Part shown: positions 1 to 55,255 of the stretch, in pieces
Layout of the letters: the number at the start of each line of letters is the position of its first letter
Position numbering within the stretch: position 1 is the first letter of the stretch
DNA from: Echiichthys vipera
Taxonomy: Eukaryota; Chordata; Actinopteri; Perciformes; Trachinidae
Direction: 5' to 3'
Assembly: GCA_963691815.1 (NCBI GenBank)
Contig: OY829652.1
Location: forward strand, 17,710,079 to 17,774,078
Length of the DNA: 64,000 nucleotides
Notes under the pieces: model-generated
The model's input: only the letters and a program-made list of their open reading frames with translations
Database searches by the model: none
What the model was told of the DNA's origin: nothing
Position numbers and translations under genes: made by a program

Positions 1-378
1 AGGTGATTTAAGTGACTTTGAACGTGGCATGGTTGTTGGTGCCAGACGGGCTGGTCTGAGTATTTCAGAAACTGCTGATCTACTGGGATTTTCACGCACA
101 ACCATCTCTAGGGTTTACAGAGAATGGTCGGGAAAAGAGAAATTATCCAGTGAGCGGCAATGTCGGCGCAAATGCTTTGTTGATGCCAGAGTTGTTTGAG
201 CTGATAGAAAGGCAACAGTAACTCAAATAACCACTTGTTACAACAGAGGAATGCAGGAGAGCATCTGTGAACACACAACACACCCTACTTTCTAGCAGAG
301 AGGGAACAGCAGCAGAAGGCCACACTGACACGTTATTAGGCACCAGGTGCACCTGATAAAGTGGCCGGTGAGTGTATA
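1..378 (+). mobile_element. Tc1/mariner-like transposon relic, 3' part
   Basis: A degraded Tc1-family element runs in from the left window edge. Frame 1 from base 4 reads an N-terminal helix-turn-helix region of a Tc1 transposase (DLSDFERG, then ISETADLLGFSRTTISRVYREW), which binds the terminal repeats in this family. A stop codon follows at about position 200, and a further transposase-like stretch (ATVTQITT, YNRGMQ) continues after it. The sequence then jumps to the typical element end (AAAGTGGCCGGTGAGTGTA) near 358-376. The catalytic DDE region is missing, so this is an internally deleted, non-functional copy. The 5' end lies outside the window. Confidence 0.8.
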
Positions 379-602
379 TACATACAAACATAAATACATA
401 GAAACAGCATTACTATAGTATAATGATTTATATTGGAATTGTATCGTGACTGTGTGTTTTTTTGTTTTCTTATTGTCATCTGTCGTCCAAATGAATTAAC
501 CCAAATTAAAACCAGAAATGACTTAAAATGAGTTATTGAGATTTTTATTTACACGACTTTTGTTCGATTTGATGCAAATCATTGAAGCACAGCTGCATTA
601 AA

Positions 603-663
<61 letters not shown>

Positions 664-674
664 TGTGTGTGTGT
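603..674. repeat. (TG)n microsatellite
   Basis: About 72 bp of TG/GT repeat with single-base interruptions. It directly abuts the dispersed repeat copy that follows. Confidence 0.95.
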
Positions 675-832
675 TACAAAAGAGCAAAAAACACAATTGT
701 CAACACACATAGTGACCATGAACGTGACAAGATGGAGGCTCTGAAATAACAGGTTCACCTGCAATTACATCTTACCGCCACAGGGGTTGCTAGAAACAAC
801 GTATCTCAAATCTTATGGAGTACAACTTTAAA
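673..832 (+). repeat. Dispersed repeat, copy A (core inverted relative to copy B)
   Basis: This stretch matches the reverse complement of 12544-12722 over both flanks (GTCAACACACATAGTGACC near 699-717 and TTATGGAGTACAACTTT near 813-829). The central part, about 736-790, matches copy B in the opposite orientation. The family is probably a non-autonomous transposon, but I cannot name it. Confidence 0.7.
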
Positions 833-1385
833 CATCGATCTGAGAAATAGGCTGAGATAAGAAATAATTGATGTTAGGCTATTGCTTATCTAATATGGTC
901 ATTTTTTACAATATACACCTACATGTAATTTCTGAGACATATTATGTCCATACCATAATGCTAGCTAATGCATTTGGAAATGAATGATTTCCTAATGTTA
1001 CACTGACAACAAACTATGTTTTTCCCTCTTTTGTACTCGACTTCTATACTTCCCCAGTTGCTCTCTTTGTATACATTATCTTTATAGTCATTACTTTTTT
1101 TTTTTTTTATCAAAAAAGCCCTATGTTACAAGACCAAATGGATCTAATGATCACTATCCATGCCTATTGCTCTATGCTCTATGCTACCATGACGACATCC
1201 AAGAAAATCAATAAACTCTGTGAGCAAAAGTCAATATTTAATTGTTTGGTATGTCTTAAATCAATCCAGCTTTTAAATTCATGCGTGGTATATTCATAGA
1301 AACTATTTGCTTTTGTTCTGAAAAGAGTCTACAGCCTCACTAATGGTGTGGTGAGCTAAAGGCTATTGTCAGCATACTACTCTTT

Positions 1386-1612
1386 GGCAGGTATAATGTT
1401 TATCATGTTCACCATCTTAGTTAAGCCTAAACAGAGGAGGTGTCAGGGCATCAACAAAGTCATTGGGATGCATCCTCTGGAGACCATGAATGTAGATAAA
1501 ATTTATTGACATCCATTCAATAGTTGTTGAGATATTTCAGTCTTGACAAAAGTGGTGGAACAACCGACTGTCTGACCAACCGACAATACCCAGAGCCATG
1601 CCACAAGCATAA
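1386..1612. repeat. Dispersed repeat, copy 1
   Basis: Shares ordered blocks with 9500-9905: a GGTATAATGTTTATCATG-like start, a CTCTGGAGACCATGAATGT-like block, a CCATTCAATAGTTGTTGAGA-like block, and TTTCAGTCT followed by a GTGGTGGA block. The divergence suggests an old insertion. I know similar sequence as a common teleost interspersed repeat but cannot assign a class. Confidence 0.65.
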
Positions 1613-2159
1613 CTAATATTCAGATAATTGTGCCTTCTTTTGGAATACCCACCAAATTAAATATCTGACAAAACAAGATACTTTATCACACAAATCTAAT
1701 ATTGCCATAAACAGCCATGCTTATTAATTAACAACATGCTTGCACTGGCCTAAAAACACAGAGAGATAATTAAGGGATAGTTACCTTGCTAAGATCTCTT
1801 TCGGTAAACAAAACTTTGTCATCTAACATTAGGCTATATTTGACTCCTATTTATCCATAAACCTTTGCTGTTTGAAAGTCTTATGCACACCGCATCATTT
1901 GAAAAATCGCAAGCGTTTTAGAGAAAGAACCTGTAGATACTGTAAACACTTGTCCTGTACTGTATGTGTTTCCCCCTTTCTCTCCCTGGATATTTAGTCC
2001 CATATAACCTCAGGATGCCCTTTCAACCCCCGCTGTGTATTTTCAAATGCATTCACACATACATACTGTATACATGTGTACATACATGCACACACATACA
2101 TCTGCATACCCACACACCAATATTGAGGTCAGATTGAGATAAAGAGACAGACCCCCAAT

Positions 2160-3295
2160 CATGGCACACCCTCCGGCTTCCTCTCTGTGAACTGTTCACT
2201 CATGTAGAAGAAGATCCATCTGCCTAGAGAGATGATGAGAAAATAGAGACGGACGGGGATAGAGGCAGAAAAGGATGTGTGTGTGTAAATACTGTATATG
2301 TGTGTGTATCCAGCATCCGAAAAGACAGAGGTGAAAATGGGGTTTAGAGAAAAGGAGGGAGGATGCCAGATAGAGAGGAGAAGAGGGGGGAGAAGCAAGG
2401 CAGCTCTGTGCGGCGTTGCCCTGAGATACAGGATGTCGTAATAAGGCAATTGGGAGAGAGAGAGAGTGAGAAAGACAGAGAGAGAGAGAAAGGGATTGAC
2501 TAATTCAGAGGGGAAAAGGGGGGGGAGAACGTGCCTGAAGGAAAAAGACATTTATTTTCCTGTTGCTGTGACAAGCCAACACCCCTCTGCCTGTGCAGAG
2601 AGTGGAACGTTCCAGCTTGCTCTGGGCTCTGTTGTTGTGCAGAGCTGCAGAAGGCCCGATAGAGCCAGCTAGACAGACACAGAGAGAGAAGGAAGGGAGG
2701 GATACACAGACAGAAACAGACGTACACTGTGGATCTAGAGCTTGTGTATTTATTTCATCATCATCACCCAGTTCAACCAGCAACACCAGAGAGGAAGGAC
2801 ACAAAGGGAAGAGGAAGACAAAAAGGAGCTTCAGTGAAAGCAGGGGAAGTGAAAGAGAGGCAAGGTGAAAGAGGAGAAGGAAGGAAGGAAAGGGAGGGAG
2901 GAAGGAGGCTGGGGCATGAGGAGGGGCGACTGACTGACATTGCTGCTCTCGCTATCACCTCACACACTCACACACACACACAAAGCCAGATTGTGCACTG
3001 CACAGTTGCTGCTCTTTTTTTATCCTTTTGCAGAGATTTGTCCTCCATCCTTTCTTCTCCTCTGAGCAAGAGGACAAGAGAGACAGAGAGAGGAGGAAGA
3101 GGAGGAGGGAAAAGGACGGGGAGGAGAAAGAGGAGGAGGAGGAGGGGAGGCAGTAACCCTCTCCTCTCTTTTACCCAGACACACAGAGAGAGATAGGGAG
3201 AGAAGAGTAAAAAAAAGAAGAGAGAAGCCGCTTTCTGTTGTATTTCGCCGTCTCCTGTGGTCCCTCGGCCAGCGAGCGGCTAACAGGCACCGCTC
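2160..3295 (+). promoter_or_regulatory. srpk2 promoter / 5'UTR region (boundaries inferred)
   Basis: The kilobase before the srpk2 ATG becomes strongly purine-rich (GAGA/AGGAGG tracts from about 2450 to 3220), with a short CA run near 2969-2983. Such GA-rich leaders are common in vertebrate 5'UTRs. An in-frame TAA at 3281-3283 closes the reading frame just before the ATG, so everything upstream is non-coding in that frame. No clear TATA box or CpG-dense core marks a single start site, so the transcription start is not located. Upstream non-coding exons are possible. Confidence 0.45.
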
Positions 3296-46217
<42,922 letters not shown>

Positions 46218-48420
46218 CCACAGTCTCTGATCAGACGCCCTCCTCCCCTTGTCCCCCAACAGTTAGCCCAAACATCACCTCCTGGTGGCAGCCTGTGGAA
46301 CAACAGCATGGAGAGACGCTCAAGACAAACTGAGTCGGAGTAGATGATTAAGACTTCTTCTTTCGTGCCCTATCCCTTGCATCCATTACATGCTTATCTG
46401 AGTAGGCTAAAGTCCAACACAAGCCCTTCATCTTTCCCCATAAGGAATGTAAAGACAAGCCTATGGAGATAACATGACATAGTAGCTGTGTTTTCCAAAA
46501 CATCTCCCAAAAAGATCATTTGTAGATGAATGCTGCTCATGTAAGAGGGAGAAGTCAGGTTCTGTCTGAAAGAGATGTGCTTTCTTCTTCTCTTCTGTCA
46601 TCAAGATGCCAGCCAGCCCCTTCCATCAAATCCCCTCTGAATTCTCTCTTTTACTTTGTTTTGATCCAGTTATGGATCACTGACAGCTGCTGATCTCTTC
46701 AGTGAGGTGAAAGAGAAGTCAACGAAAAAAGCTTCTTCTGCCATGATCTTTAAATAGCCAGGATCTCGTTTGTGTGATTTTGAGAGCGATATTGAGCACA
46801 TGGGCCTGTGCTTAAGATCTGCCTACATAGACCCTTCTCCTCTCTTTCCAGCCCAGTGTCCCCTCCTGCCTCTTCACCCTCACCCTGCTATGGAAGAAAG
46901 CAACACCAGACTAAAAGTTTATACCCAGATTTCTTCCACAAATCCAGTCCCTAAAAGCCCTACTACCTGTTTGGTTCCCCAATTACCCCCCTCCTTAATT
47001 AGCTGCATGCTCCTGCTGGGGGCAACCTCAAAGAGCTGGAGGGCAGCCAGTCCTCCATGGGGCACCATACTGACAGTTGCCGCCCTAACAAAGACGGACA
47101 GAGAAAGTGCGGGATGAGCAAGAAACAAAAATACAATCAATTCAATATGGAGGAGGACCGCTTGGTCTTTAAAGACTATTTTTAAAATGCATGGAGAGAC
47201 TGATGGATCAGCATGAACGGATATGACAAACGGACGATGGATGCGTTCTTTTATTTGTGCGTTTCGCTGGTTTCTTTCCCGTTTCATCCCCTCTCTTGGA
47301 CATTCTGTTTGAAAGAATTCTGTTAGGATATTTTGGTGCCCCTTCTGAGGAAGGTAACTACGTTACAACCCCTTTGTCTCCAGCTTTTGACATTCCTAAA
47401 TCTTGGTCCTCCCAACCATTCCTGAAAAATAGACTTAAGTCCCATTGTGGCACGTTTACCTGATCTCATTGGTACTGTTCTCCCCTTTTCCCCATAGAGG
47501 AACCCCTTGATCCCTGAGCTACTCCAGAAAGGTGATGGTCACATGGAGGTTGCACTTGTCTTTGTAGATGTCCTTCAGGGATTTGAAACCTTTGTACATA
47601 GAACTGAGATCTTGCAACGGAGATAAGCCGCCGTGGACAAAGTTTCAACACACAAGCACCATTCCAAAAAATAGAGTCTGTTGTTGGCATATCTTGACTT
47701 CCTCTGATACAGTAAGGGGGTGGGCAGCCATAGCTCTGGCCCTGGAGGAATGTTTAGACTGAACTGTGCCACCTGGTGGCTGAATGAGAATATAGCATTG
47801 CCACACACTGCTGCTGCTCTTCAGTGCCAACGCTCCAAGACGTTCCACTATACTGTATAACTCCACTTAATCTCTATTTCTGTCACACACAAACACACAC
47901 ACACAAAAACTTGCATCATCACAATTAGTCCAGTTGCCTATTTTTCGCAATAAATGAAAAAAAGATGAGTATAAGTAAATGGTGAGATATTTTTAAAAAC
48001 TATTTAATTCATTAAAAAAAAAGAGGAAAAAAAAAGAAAACAACTTTTCTCTGGTTGTTGTGACCGTGACAGAATCTCGTCTTATACTGAGGTGATTGTG
48101 TTTGTCTTTTGGAGATGTTTTTATTTCTTTTGTCATCATTATTATTAATTATTATTATTGAAAGATTTTTTACAAAGTTGTCACCTCTCCCCTCCCTCCT
48201 TACTTGAACAGTGCTGCTCTGTATGGGCTCTTGATGGTGATATAAAAAAAAAAAAAAGTTTTGCAATAAAGGGTATGTGATGAGTTTTTTTGCACCAAAA
48301 CCTCCTGATCTTTCTCTTTCAGCCATGCTGACTGTTCTTCCTGATGACATTGACAGAAACGCGTCTCTTGTCTGTGTTTTTCATTGACAGATTTAATAAA
48401 ATTGTAAATTAATGGATCCA
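46218..48420 (+). other. srpk2 3'UTR (end inferred)
   Basis: Sequence after the TAG has no coding character. AATAAA signals are at 47949-47954, 48265-48270 and 48395-48400. The last two are the likeliest main poly(A) sites, which gives a 3'UTR of about 2.1-2.2 kb. It contains (ATT)n and poly-A runs at 48130-48260. Confidence 0.6.
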
Positions 48421-48524
48421 GTGCCCTTGATGTAGTGAATTCTCTGCTTTGAAGCTGCATCAGTCCAACCCACTAAACGGGTGAGAAAATTTAGTCACTT
48501 GAGACAACAAAGGAAAGGAAAAGC

Positions 48525-49348
<824 letters not shown>

Positions 49349-49489
49349 TCAGAGCATCGAGGCACAGTTCTTTAGCAGAAGGGGTTTGACCATATCGAGG
49401 ATGTCCAAGCTTGGATCGAGTGTCCTACCAAGACCCTCCAGTACCATGATGGCAAACACAATAGAGGCGAAATTACTCTCCAGCTTCAC
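49349..49489 (-). CDS. adck2: adck2 exon 8 (C-terminus)
   Basis: Encodes VKLESNFASIVFAIMVLEGL then GRTLDPSLDILDMVKPLLLK and NCASML, then TGA at 49351-49349. This matches the ADCK2 C-terminus. Acceptor TTTCTAG|GTG. Confidence 0.95.
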   Translation of the reverse strand: MKLESNFASIVFAIMVLEGLGRTLDPSLDILDMVKPLLLKNCASML

Positions 49490-52400
49490 CTAGAAAAACA
49501 AATCAACATTAAGGTTAATAGCACCACAACTACCTTTTTGTTATCACATCATGATTGTGGTTTTTTTTTCGTTACATGACAATTATTATTCAATACAGTC
49601 GGTTCAGCCTGCAGATGCAGAGTTTATTACATGTAATAAACATCTCTAATGACAATTTGCACTGTTTGCTAATAGCACAACAGATTGATTGCATTTCAAA
49701 TACTTCCATACATATCTACGGTCACGTTTTCTTGTGGTTTACGTTTAATTACTCGTGTTTCCAGAGTCTACTCCATTGACCTGTGGCGGCAGCCAAGACC
49801 TCCTTTATGGCAACATGAAGAGCTCAGCGATTTAATCTGACTTTTCTTCAAGCTAAAACACAAAAGTGCTGCAAAACTCGGTACTGAAAAGTTAACAGCT
49901 AAACCCCCCAAAACCTTTTTACTTGAGAAAACTTTATTAGGAACCATTGCAACAACAGGGGTCAGTAGTTTCCTGTTGTAATGATAAGCAAAGGAGAGTT
50001 GCGTTCTGAACCAGATAAATGTTTGTTCAACACAACCACCAGATGTTTTACCTTGTGTTTGATGAGTAGACCAAAGACTCTGGAGAGTAATTCACCCACT
50101 TGGAACTGTAAATACAGTGAAAACACACCAAAAGTTATCAGTGGCTTTAATTTCCATAAATTACTTCACCAGAATGTTTTCTGATAATAATGGATGGTCC
50201 TCTGCAAATTAGTATTAACTGCTACGAGAATGAGTATTACACTGAGGGAAATTGGTTTAATTTGCACTTAAGTTTTCTACACAAGGGCAGTGAGAACGGG
50301 AAAATGCTTATTAAATCATAATAGAACCCACAAGAGGCACACAATAGAAGAAAACAAGATATCAAACCGTGGTGTATTATTTTAATAACAATCACAGAAC
50401 AATGGCAAAATGAAATATCATTATTATTCAATATTTTCAATTTCACATAATAGTACAACGAATAAATATAGTAAGATAATAATCATGACCATCATGGTAG
50501 CCATCATCATGCGACCCTGCATCCGAAACACAAATGAGAGACAATGAGAGAGCACAAATCAAGGTTAGTACCTTTCCCAGAGAGAGGGTGTTGCTGAGGG
50601 CATGGTCCACTAGCTGGGCCATCTCTTTCTTAAACTGTGGCACGTCTTGGCACTCACTGGCTCGAGCATGATTCAGGATCAACTCTGCCACCCGCTCACC
50701 CTGAAGAATAGACACAAAACCACAGAGACAGTTTGTCCAGGCTGGAGGTTTTCTTTGACCTAGAGATTACATTGCCTCCTTGAATGCCATTTTTAAGCAT
50801 TTTTAAAGTTAAGTTAAACACTAACTGGATTTGCTTTGAAAAAGTAGAAATGTGGAAAACAAGTTTTAAAATTTGTTCTGCTACATTCCTGTAAAGTGAG
50901 AAATGTCTAAATCTCCATATTTCCTGATTTCCACTAGGGCTGGACGATATGAGTAAAGGATTTATTTTGACCGATATCGTACTGTATATACACCGTCTAT
51001 TGCGATATAATTCACAATATTGATATTGATAACAAATACTTTTTCTTACGTCTGTAGAATACAGCTTGTACTGTAGGCTGGGACATTTCTGCATCACCAC
51101 AATACTTCATTCAGAATGCTATTTTGATACGTTTTGGTAAGTATTGCGCCGCACTGTAATTTAGATATTGCACTAGCCCATATTGTGACTAAGATAAAAT
51201 TACTATTATTTGTGAATCCCTAATTCGCAAAAGATGTATCCTTGAAATTCCTAATCTAGAAAAATACCTCTAAAAGATTTCATTATATTTAAGAAAGTAA
51301 CTGGCCAGGTAACACTCCTTTTAATTATAAACAGTACAGACACAGTAATGGTACCCTGCATCCATGTCTTGCTGCAAAAAACGATTACTCTTCAGGAGAT
51401 AAATAAAACACTAAACACTATTTTAGTCACTGGGTTTGGTTCGAGTGCATCTACAACTCAACAAATCCAATATTAAATGATACATTTTGTTAAATAAAAC
51501 TCCTATCAATAGTTAAAACTAATTATGTTCAGAAATTGAAGCAATCTCAACCATCCATTGTAAAAAATAAAAATAGATAGATGCTAAATAAAACTTCATA
51601 TATGTACTCTTTCCCTCATTACCTGATGCAGCACCACAGCTGTGAAGACAGCTTTCAAGTTGGCAAGATCGTAGTCACTGAGCTGGGCTACGATGCCGGC
51701 GTCTAACAGCACCAACTGGAGAGGACACCGGTCTGGTCTGACGCTGACCACCACTGTGTCCCACAAATCAGTGAGGGTGGTCTTACCCTGGGCCTCCCCT
51801 GAGATACCAGCACTGTCAGTGGAACCAGGAAGAGGCCCACCACAGTGGACCAGAATGTTCCCTGGATGGAGGTCCCCGTGGACAAAGTTGTCCACAAAAA
51901 CCTGGAATACAGACATATAGATGGGGATGACATATAAACATAATCATATATTTCATGTTATGAAATAACAGTTATGGTAACAATTCTTCAGAGCTCACCA
52001 TCTTCAGCATGGTCTCCATTCCCATCCTGGCTATTTTCTGCTTCACCTCCTGGGGAATGTCCGAGCTCAGGTAGTTTGATACAGGCTCACTCTCCTGAAC
52101 GAGAAGGTTGAATATTAACCGAACAATGTTGGACATATAGTCACACAACCAGAATAATTCTATATATTGCCTAGAAATCAAAAACATTTTGTCACATGTG
52201 TTGAGTTTGCTAAAGAAGACAATAGTGCATTAGTTACAAAAAATGCATTTGATATTCTGATGTGTGACCTGCTTGTGCTGTGTACAGTATTTGGAGCTCA
52301 ATCTAGCTCTCAAACATTCAGTCAGTGTTTTCCATGGATTTCAAATCCTTCTGTACTCACTTCAAAAGTTTCCACTAAAACAGTTCTGGTGACAAATGGT

Positions 52401-53850
52401 CGCAACGTAGTTGGGAACTTGACATAATCCACATTGCGGAAATTTTCCTGGAAACGCTCGATGTTCCTGGCCTCGAAACGGAGATCGATCTGAGATAAAA
52501 TGTTCAGGCAGATCAATGAAAGGATTTATTTTCACGGTGTTCATGTAGGCGCCTTAGTTATTATTATTACTTGTTACACTCTTGCATCTTTACAGAAATG
52601 CAAATACATTTAAAGTTATTGATATTGATAACAAAAAGACAAATCCTATGTGTTATTTAACCCATAACACTAGCACAAAGTCAAACGACTTAAATTCTGG
52701 ATTTTTCAGAAGGTGTTGGTCTGAATACGCCTACCTGTTTGGTCATGAGCTTTTCAAACTCCTCTACTATCTCACACAGACTAAGCCACTTGAGTCCCGG
52801 CAGACACTGCAGGAGCCAACTGCCCGCTTTCATCAGCAGCAGGTCAGTTTCCACCTGCCTCCTGATGCCTGGATGGATCACCTGTAAGACACCAGTAACA
52901 ATGTGATTCGGTACTATCCATCCATCATTGACATACTTTACTCCAGAGAGGATATTTGTGATTGTAACACTCACCTTGATAGCCACAGGTATCAGATGTT
53001 GCTTCTCTGCGCTGCTCTCCTCATGTTCCACCTCTGGATGACTTCTCTCCTCATAGCCTTCCTCCTCCTTTCTCCCCCTCCAAAGCTGCCACAGGGACCT
53101 GACCACTCCTCCTAGACCAGGGATCTCCCAGGCTTCCAGCATGTCTTCTTTCTCCATCTCTTCCACCAGCGACTGGAAGTCTGGGTCATCCACCTTGTCT
53201 GCCTTAGCCCAGCCTCTATACACCTGTGCCACACATCCCGAACCCACTGGCTCTTTGCTCTTAAACACTAAAATCTTCCTCCAGTCCTCCCCGAAAGCCC
53301 TCTGGAGGCACTGCTTGGTGTGGGCCCAGGGGTGAGGGGGCACCTTGACATGAAGCATGGAGAAGCGCTCACAAAACTCTGGAGAAAAGATGTCCCGTCT
53401 GGTGCTGGCCCACTGCCCCAGCTTGATGAAAGTTGGACCAGATGTTTCAGTAACCCACAGCAGAGCATCCAGCCAGCAAGACGCCCAGCGAGTGGACACA
53501 AGAGCCAAGGGGGACAGGAGGAGAAGGGGGCCAAATTTAAGGAACAGCACCAAAGCACGGAGGCTGAGGCGGAGAAAAAATATAAATTTGTGCACTTGGA
53601 CTTTGGCTAGAGACTTTTTGTCAGCGGTTTGACGTGGAAGAACTGCTTCCTGGCATGTGGCTTCACAGGACGATGCATTGACTGCACCCCAACATAGTAA
53701 TGTGACCTTGGGTATCTGTATTAAAACTTGCCTTCTTTTTAAAAAACAGATCCTGGAGCTCTGGATGAGTCTGGTTCTGGTAAAGGAGCTTGCTTTCTGG
53801 AAAGTGTTCCTCAGGTTGAGAAGGACTGCTCTCGCTCCAAAGATGGTCAT
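49349..53850 (-). CDS. adck2: adck2, aarF domain-containing (UbiB/ABC1) protein kinase 2, 8 exons
   Basis: Atypical UbiB-family kinase of mitochondria, linked to coenzyme Q and lipid metabolism. The exons on the minus strand are 53850-52975, 52881-52735, 52489-52361, 52094-51999, 51901-51623, 50700-50572, 50105-50052 and 49489-49349. They sum to 1851 nt, or 616 residues (human about 626). The N-terminus is Arg-rich and lacks acidic residues, like a mitochondrial presequence, with a hydrophobic segment at about 92-118. Family motifs are KLGQ (143-146), PVGSGCVAQVY, Lys292 in VAIK, HGDLHPGN with Asp426, and DAG with Asp483. An in-frame TAA lies 15 nt before the ATG. Exon phases are all 0. It is tail-to-tail with srpk2. 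Confidence 0.95.
49490..50051 (-). other. adck2 intron 7
   Basis: 562 bp, AT-rich, without coding signal or recognised repeat. Confidence 0.7.
50052..50105 (-). CDS. adck2: adck2 exon 7
   Basis: 54 nt encoding FQVGELLSRVFGLLIKHK, the counterpart of the VSSLLSSVFKLLMTHK segment of mammalian ADCK2. Acceptor TTTACAG|TTC, donor AAG|GTAAAA. Confidence 0.93.
50106..50571 (-). other. adck2 intron 6
   Basis: 466 bp, AT-rich, no coding signal. Confidence 0.7.
50572..50700 (-). CDS. adck2: adck2 exon 6
   Basis: Encodes GERVAELILNHARASECQDV then PQFKKEMAQLVDHALSNTLS and LGK. Matches RVAELILHHARASEC of the mammalian protein. Acceptor TTCAG|GGT, donor AAG|GTACTA. Confidence 0.95.
50701..51622 (-). other. 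adck2 intron 5
   Basis: 922 bp, including one hAT-like repeat at 50934-51179. The remainder is AT-rich and non-coding. Confidence 0.75.
50934..51179 (+). repeat. Non-autonomous repeat with CTAGGGCTGGACGATATG end
   Basis: Begins CTAGGGCTGGACGATATG and ends GCACTAGCCC, giving short inverted ends. Interior ATTGCGATATAATTCACAAT is typical of a common teleost repeat that starts GGGCTGGGCGATATG. Confidence 0.6.
51623..51901 (-). CDS. adck2: adck2 exon 5 (catalytic loop and metal site)
   Basis: Encodes VFVDNFVHGDLHPGNILV, with catalytic Asp426 and Asn431, an insert of about 40 residues, and LVLLDAGIVAQLSDYDL with the DAG motif (Asp483) used by ADCK2 in place of DFG. Acceptor TTCCAG|GTT, donor CAG|GTAATG. 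Confidence 0.96.
51999..52094 (-). CDS. adck2: adck2 exon 4
   Basis: Encodes ESEPVSNYLSSDIPQEVKQK then IARMGMETMLKM. Acceptor GTTCAG|GAG, donor ATG|GTGAGC. Confidence 0.95.
52361..52489 (-). CDS. adck2: adck2 exon 3
   Basis: Encodes IDLRFEARNIERFQENFRNV then DYVKFPTTLRPFVTRTVLVE and TFE. Very close to the mammalian segment DLRYEAQNLEHFQVNFRNV. Acceptor TCTCAG|ATC, donor GAA|GTGAGT. Confidence 0.96.
52735..52881 (-). CDS. adck2: adck2 exon 2
   Basis: Encodes VIHPGIRRQVETDLLLMKAG then SWLLQCLPGLKWLSLCEIVE and EFEKLMTKQ. Acceptor TTACAG|GTG, donor CAG|GTAGGC. Confidence 0.96.
52975..53850 (-). CDS. adck2: adck2 exon 1 (start, presequence, KxGQ motif)
   Basis: 876 nt (292 codons), ending exactly after Lys292 of VAIK with donor AAG|GTGAGT. 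It carries the Arg-rich N-terminus, the hydrophobic segment, TETSGPTFIKLGQWASTRRD and PVGSGCVAQVY, and a variable acidic insert (residues about 220-283). The start is set by an in-frame TAA 15 nt upstream and by the presequence-like composition. Confidence 0.96.
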
Positions 53851-54310
53851 CGTGTCAAATGGCTGTTAGCTCAGTCCAGGAGTCCACATGAGGCTGTCTT
53901 GTATCGAAACACTCGGAATAATCTGTGGCACATAAAGCAACATCCGCCACTAGTTTATGGCGCTTTAAGATAAAGGGGCGACCTGGATTAATGCTAACGT
54001 TAACGTTGCGTTAAAGCTAGCTTCAAGAATATTTACCTATTTTACTTATGGATATAATACATCCATTATTTTACTACAAATCCATTTGATTTACGGTCAG
54101 TTGCAGTTACCGTATTGCTTCTTTTCCCACTGCCGACGAGTGACATATTTCATGGTTTAACTGGTGTTATTGCACCAGGAGAAATATCATTCATATGGCA
54201 TCTCCATGGACAACAGGAGATACATGAAAACATTTCACGACAGCCGCTTGACTTCCGGGTATGACGTAACAGCGACGAGATCACGTGGCTTCGTCTTAAA
54301 GTCGCGCGGA
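53851..54310 (-). promoter_or_regulatory. adck2 5'UTR and promoter region (inferred)
   Basis: Upstream of the adck2 ATG there is no coding frame. Near 54255-54320 the sequence turns CpG-containing and holds ATGACGTAAC (CRE/ATF-like) at 54262 and TCACGTGG (E-box) at 54281, then GTCGCGCGGACG. This is the best promoter candidate. The transcription start was not located, and a non-coding first exon is possible. Confidence 0.4.
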
Positions 54311-54360
54311 CGCCACAAAACAAACGTTTTAACCCGGGTTTAAATTAATACAAGCCAGGG

Positions 54361-54361
<1 letters not shown>

Positions 54362-54447
<86 letters not shown>

Positions 54448-54480
54448 TGCGTGCGTGTGTGTGCGTGCGTGTGTGTGTGT
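54362..54480. repeat. (TG)n microsatellite with GC interruptions
   Basis: 119 bp of TG repeat with GCGCGTGCGTGCG interruptions at 54443-54470. It lies just upstream of the adck2 promoter candidate. Confidence 0.96.
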
Positions 54481-55073
54481 TCACTGGAGGAGACTTCACG
54501 GTACGTTTTAGGCGCACAACTATTTAAACCAAACCTACATATATTACGAGCAACGCTAATTAGTATTTAGTAAAAAAAAGAAAAGAAAAAAAAAGTGCAG
54601 AGACGTCAAATGCCCTGCAGATGGAGACATATCACAATCACACGTTGGTGTGGGTGCCGTTTCTTTTTCCTCCTACCAGAAGGAAGTAAAGAAATGAAGG
54701 GAGGAAAGAAGGATATAATAATTGAGACTTTTACTGACTAACTAGACCTTTTCCCAGAGGATATTTTTGACTCTGCCTAGTAGGAAAAGCACAGTTGGAA
54801 TAACCAGCTAACATTAACAATGTCTCTGTTCCATTTAGTGTCCTAGGAAACATTTCCAGTGAGCCACCATGTAGGCTTAATACCAAGACCCTGGACCTTA
54901 ATACAGCCTTTATTGATGTTAATAAAAAACACCCCTGCTGCTTTGACATGTCAGAATTTCTGCAGGGAAAATGATGTTTTAGTCATTCAAAATAATTATA
55001 GATTCAATTAGAATTTAGGCCCAATACTATCAAATAAAAGCTTAAAGTTCCTTATGGCATCTACATTTGGAAG

Positions 55074-55255
55074 TTCAATTCAATTTCAATTCAATTTTAT
55101 TTATAGTGCAAAATCATAACAAAAGTTATCTCAAGACACTTTACATATAGAGTAGGTCTAGACCCCACTCTACGACTTGTTTATGATATACAGAGACCCA
55201 ACAATTCCTCCATGCGCAAACAGCAACAGTAACAGCAGTGTAGACCATAGCAACT
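55074..55255 (+). repeat. Teleost repeat (TTCAATTCAATTTTATTTAT family)
   Basis: TTCAATTCAATTTTATTTAT followed by ATCATAACAAAAGTTATCTC, AAGACACTTTACATATAGAG and AGGTCTAGACC. I recognise this as a very common teleost dispersed repeat. It fades after the AGACCCAACAATTCC block. Confidence 0.65.

Larger units (their letters stand above)
379..2159. other. Upstream non-coding region with repeats
   Basis: No gene is visible here. The stretch is AT-rich and contains a TG array, one copy of a repeat whose second copy lies inverted near 12.6 kb, and one copy of a dispersed repeat also seen near 9.5 kb. These are listed separately. The rest shows no open frame with coding character. Confidence 0.6.

Noticed and set aside
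2466..3196. Overlapping open frames rich in Arg, Glu and Gly upstream of srpk2
   Set aside because: They come from the purine-rich 5' region. Overlapping frames on both strands and the lack of any family similarity argue against coding.
53141..53869. Plus-strand open frames of 60-96 residues
   Set aside because: They are antisense to adck2 exon 1 and have no independent support.
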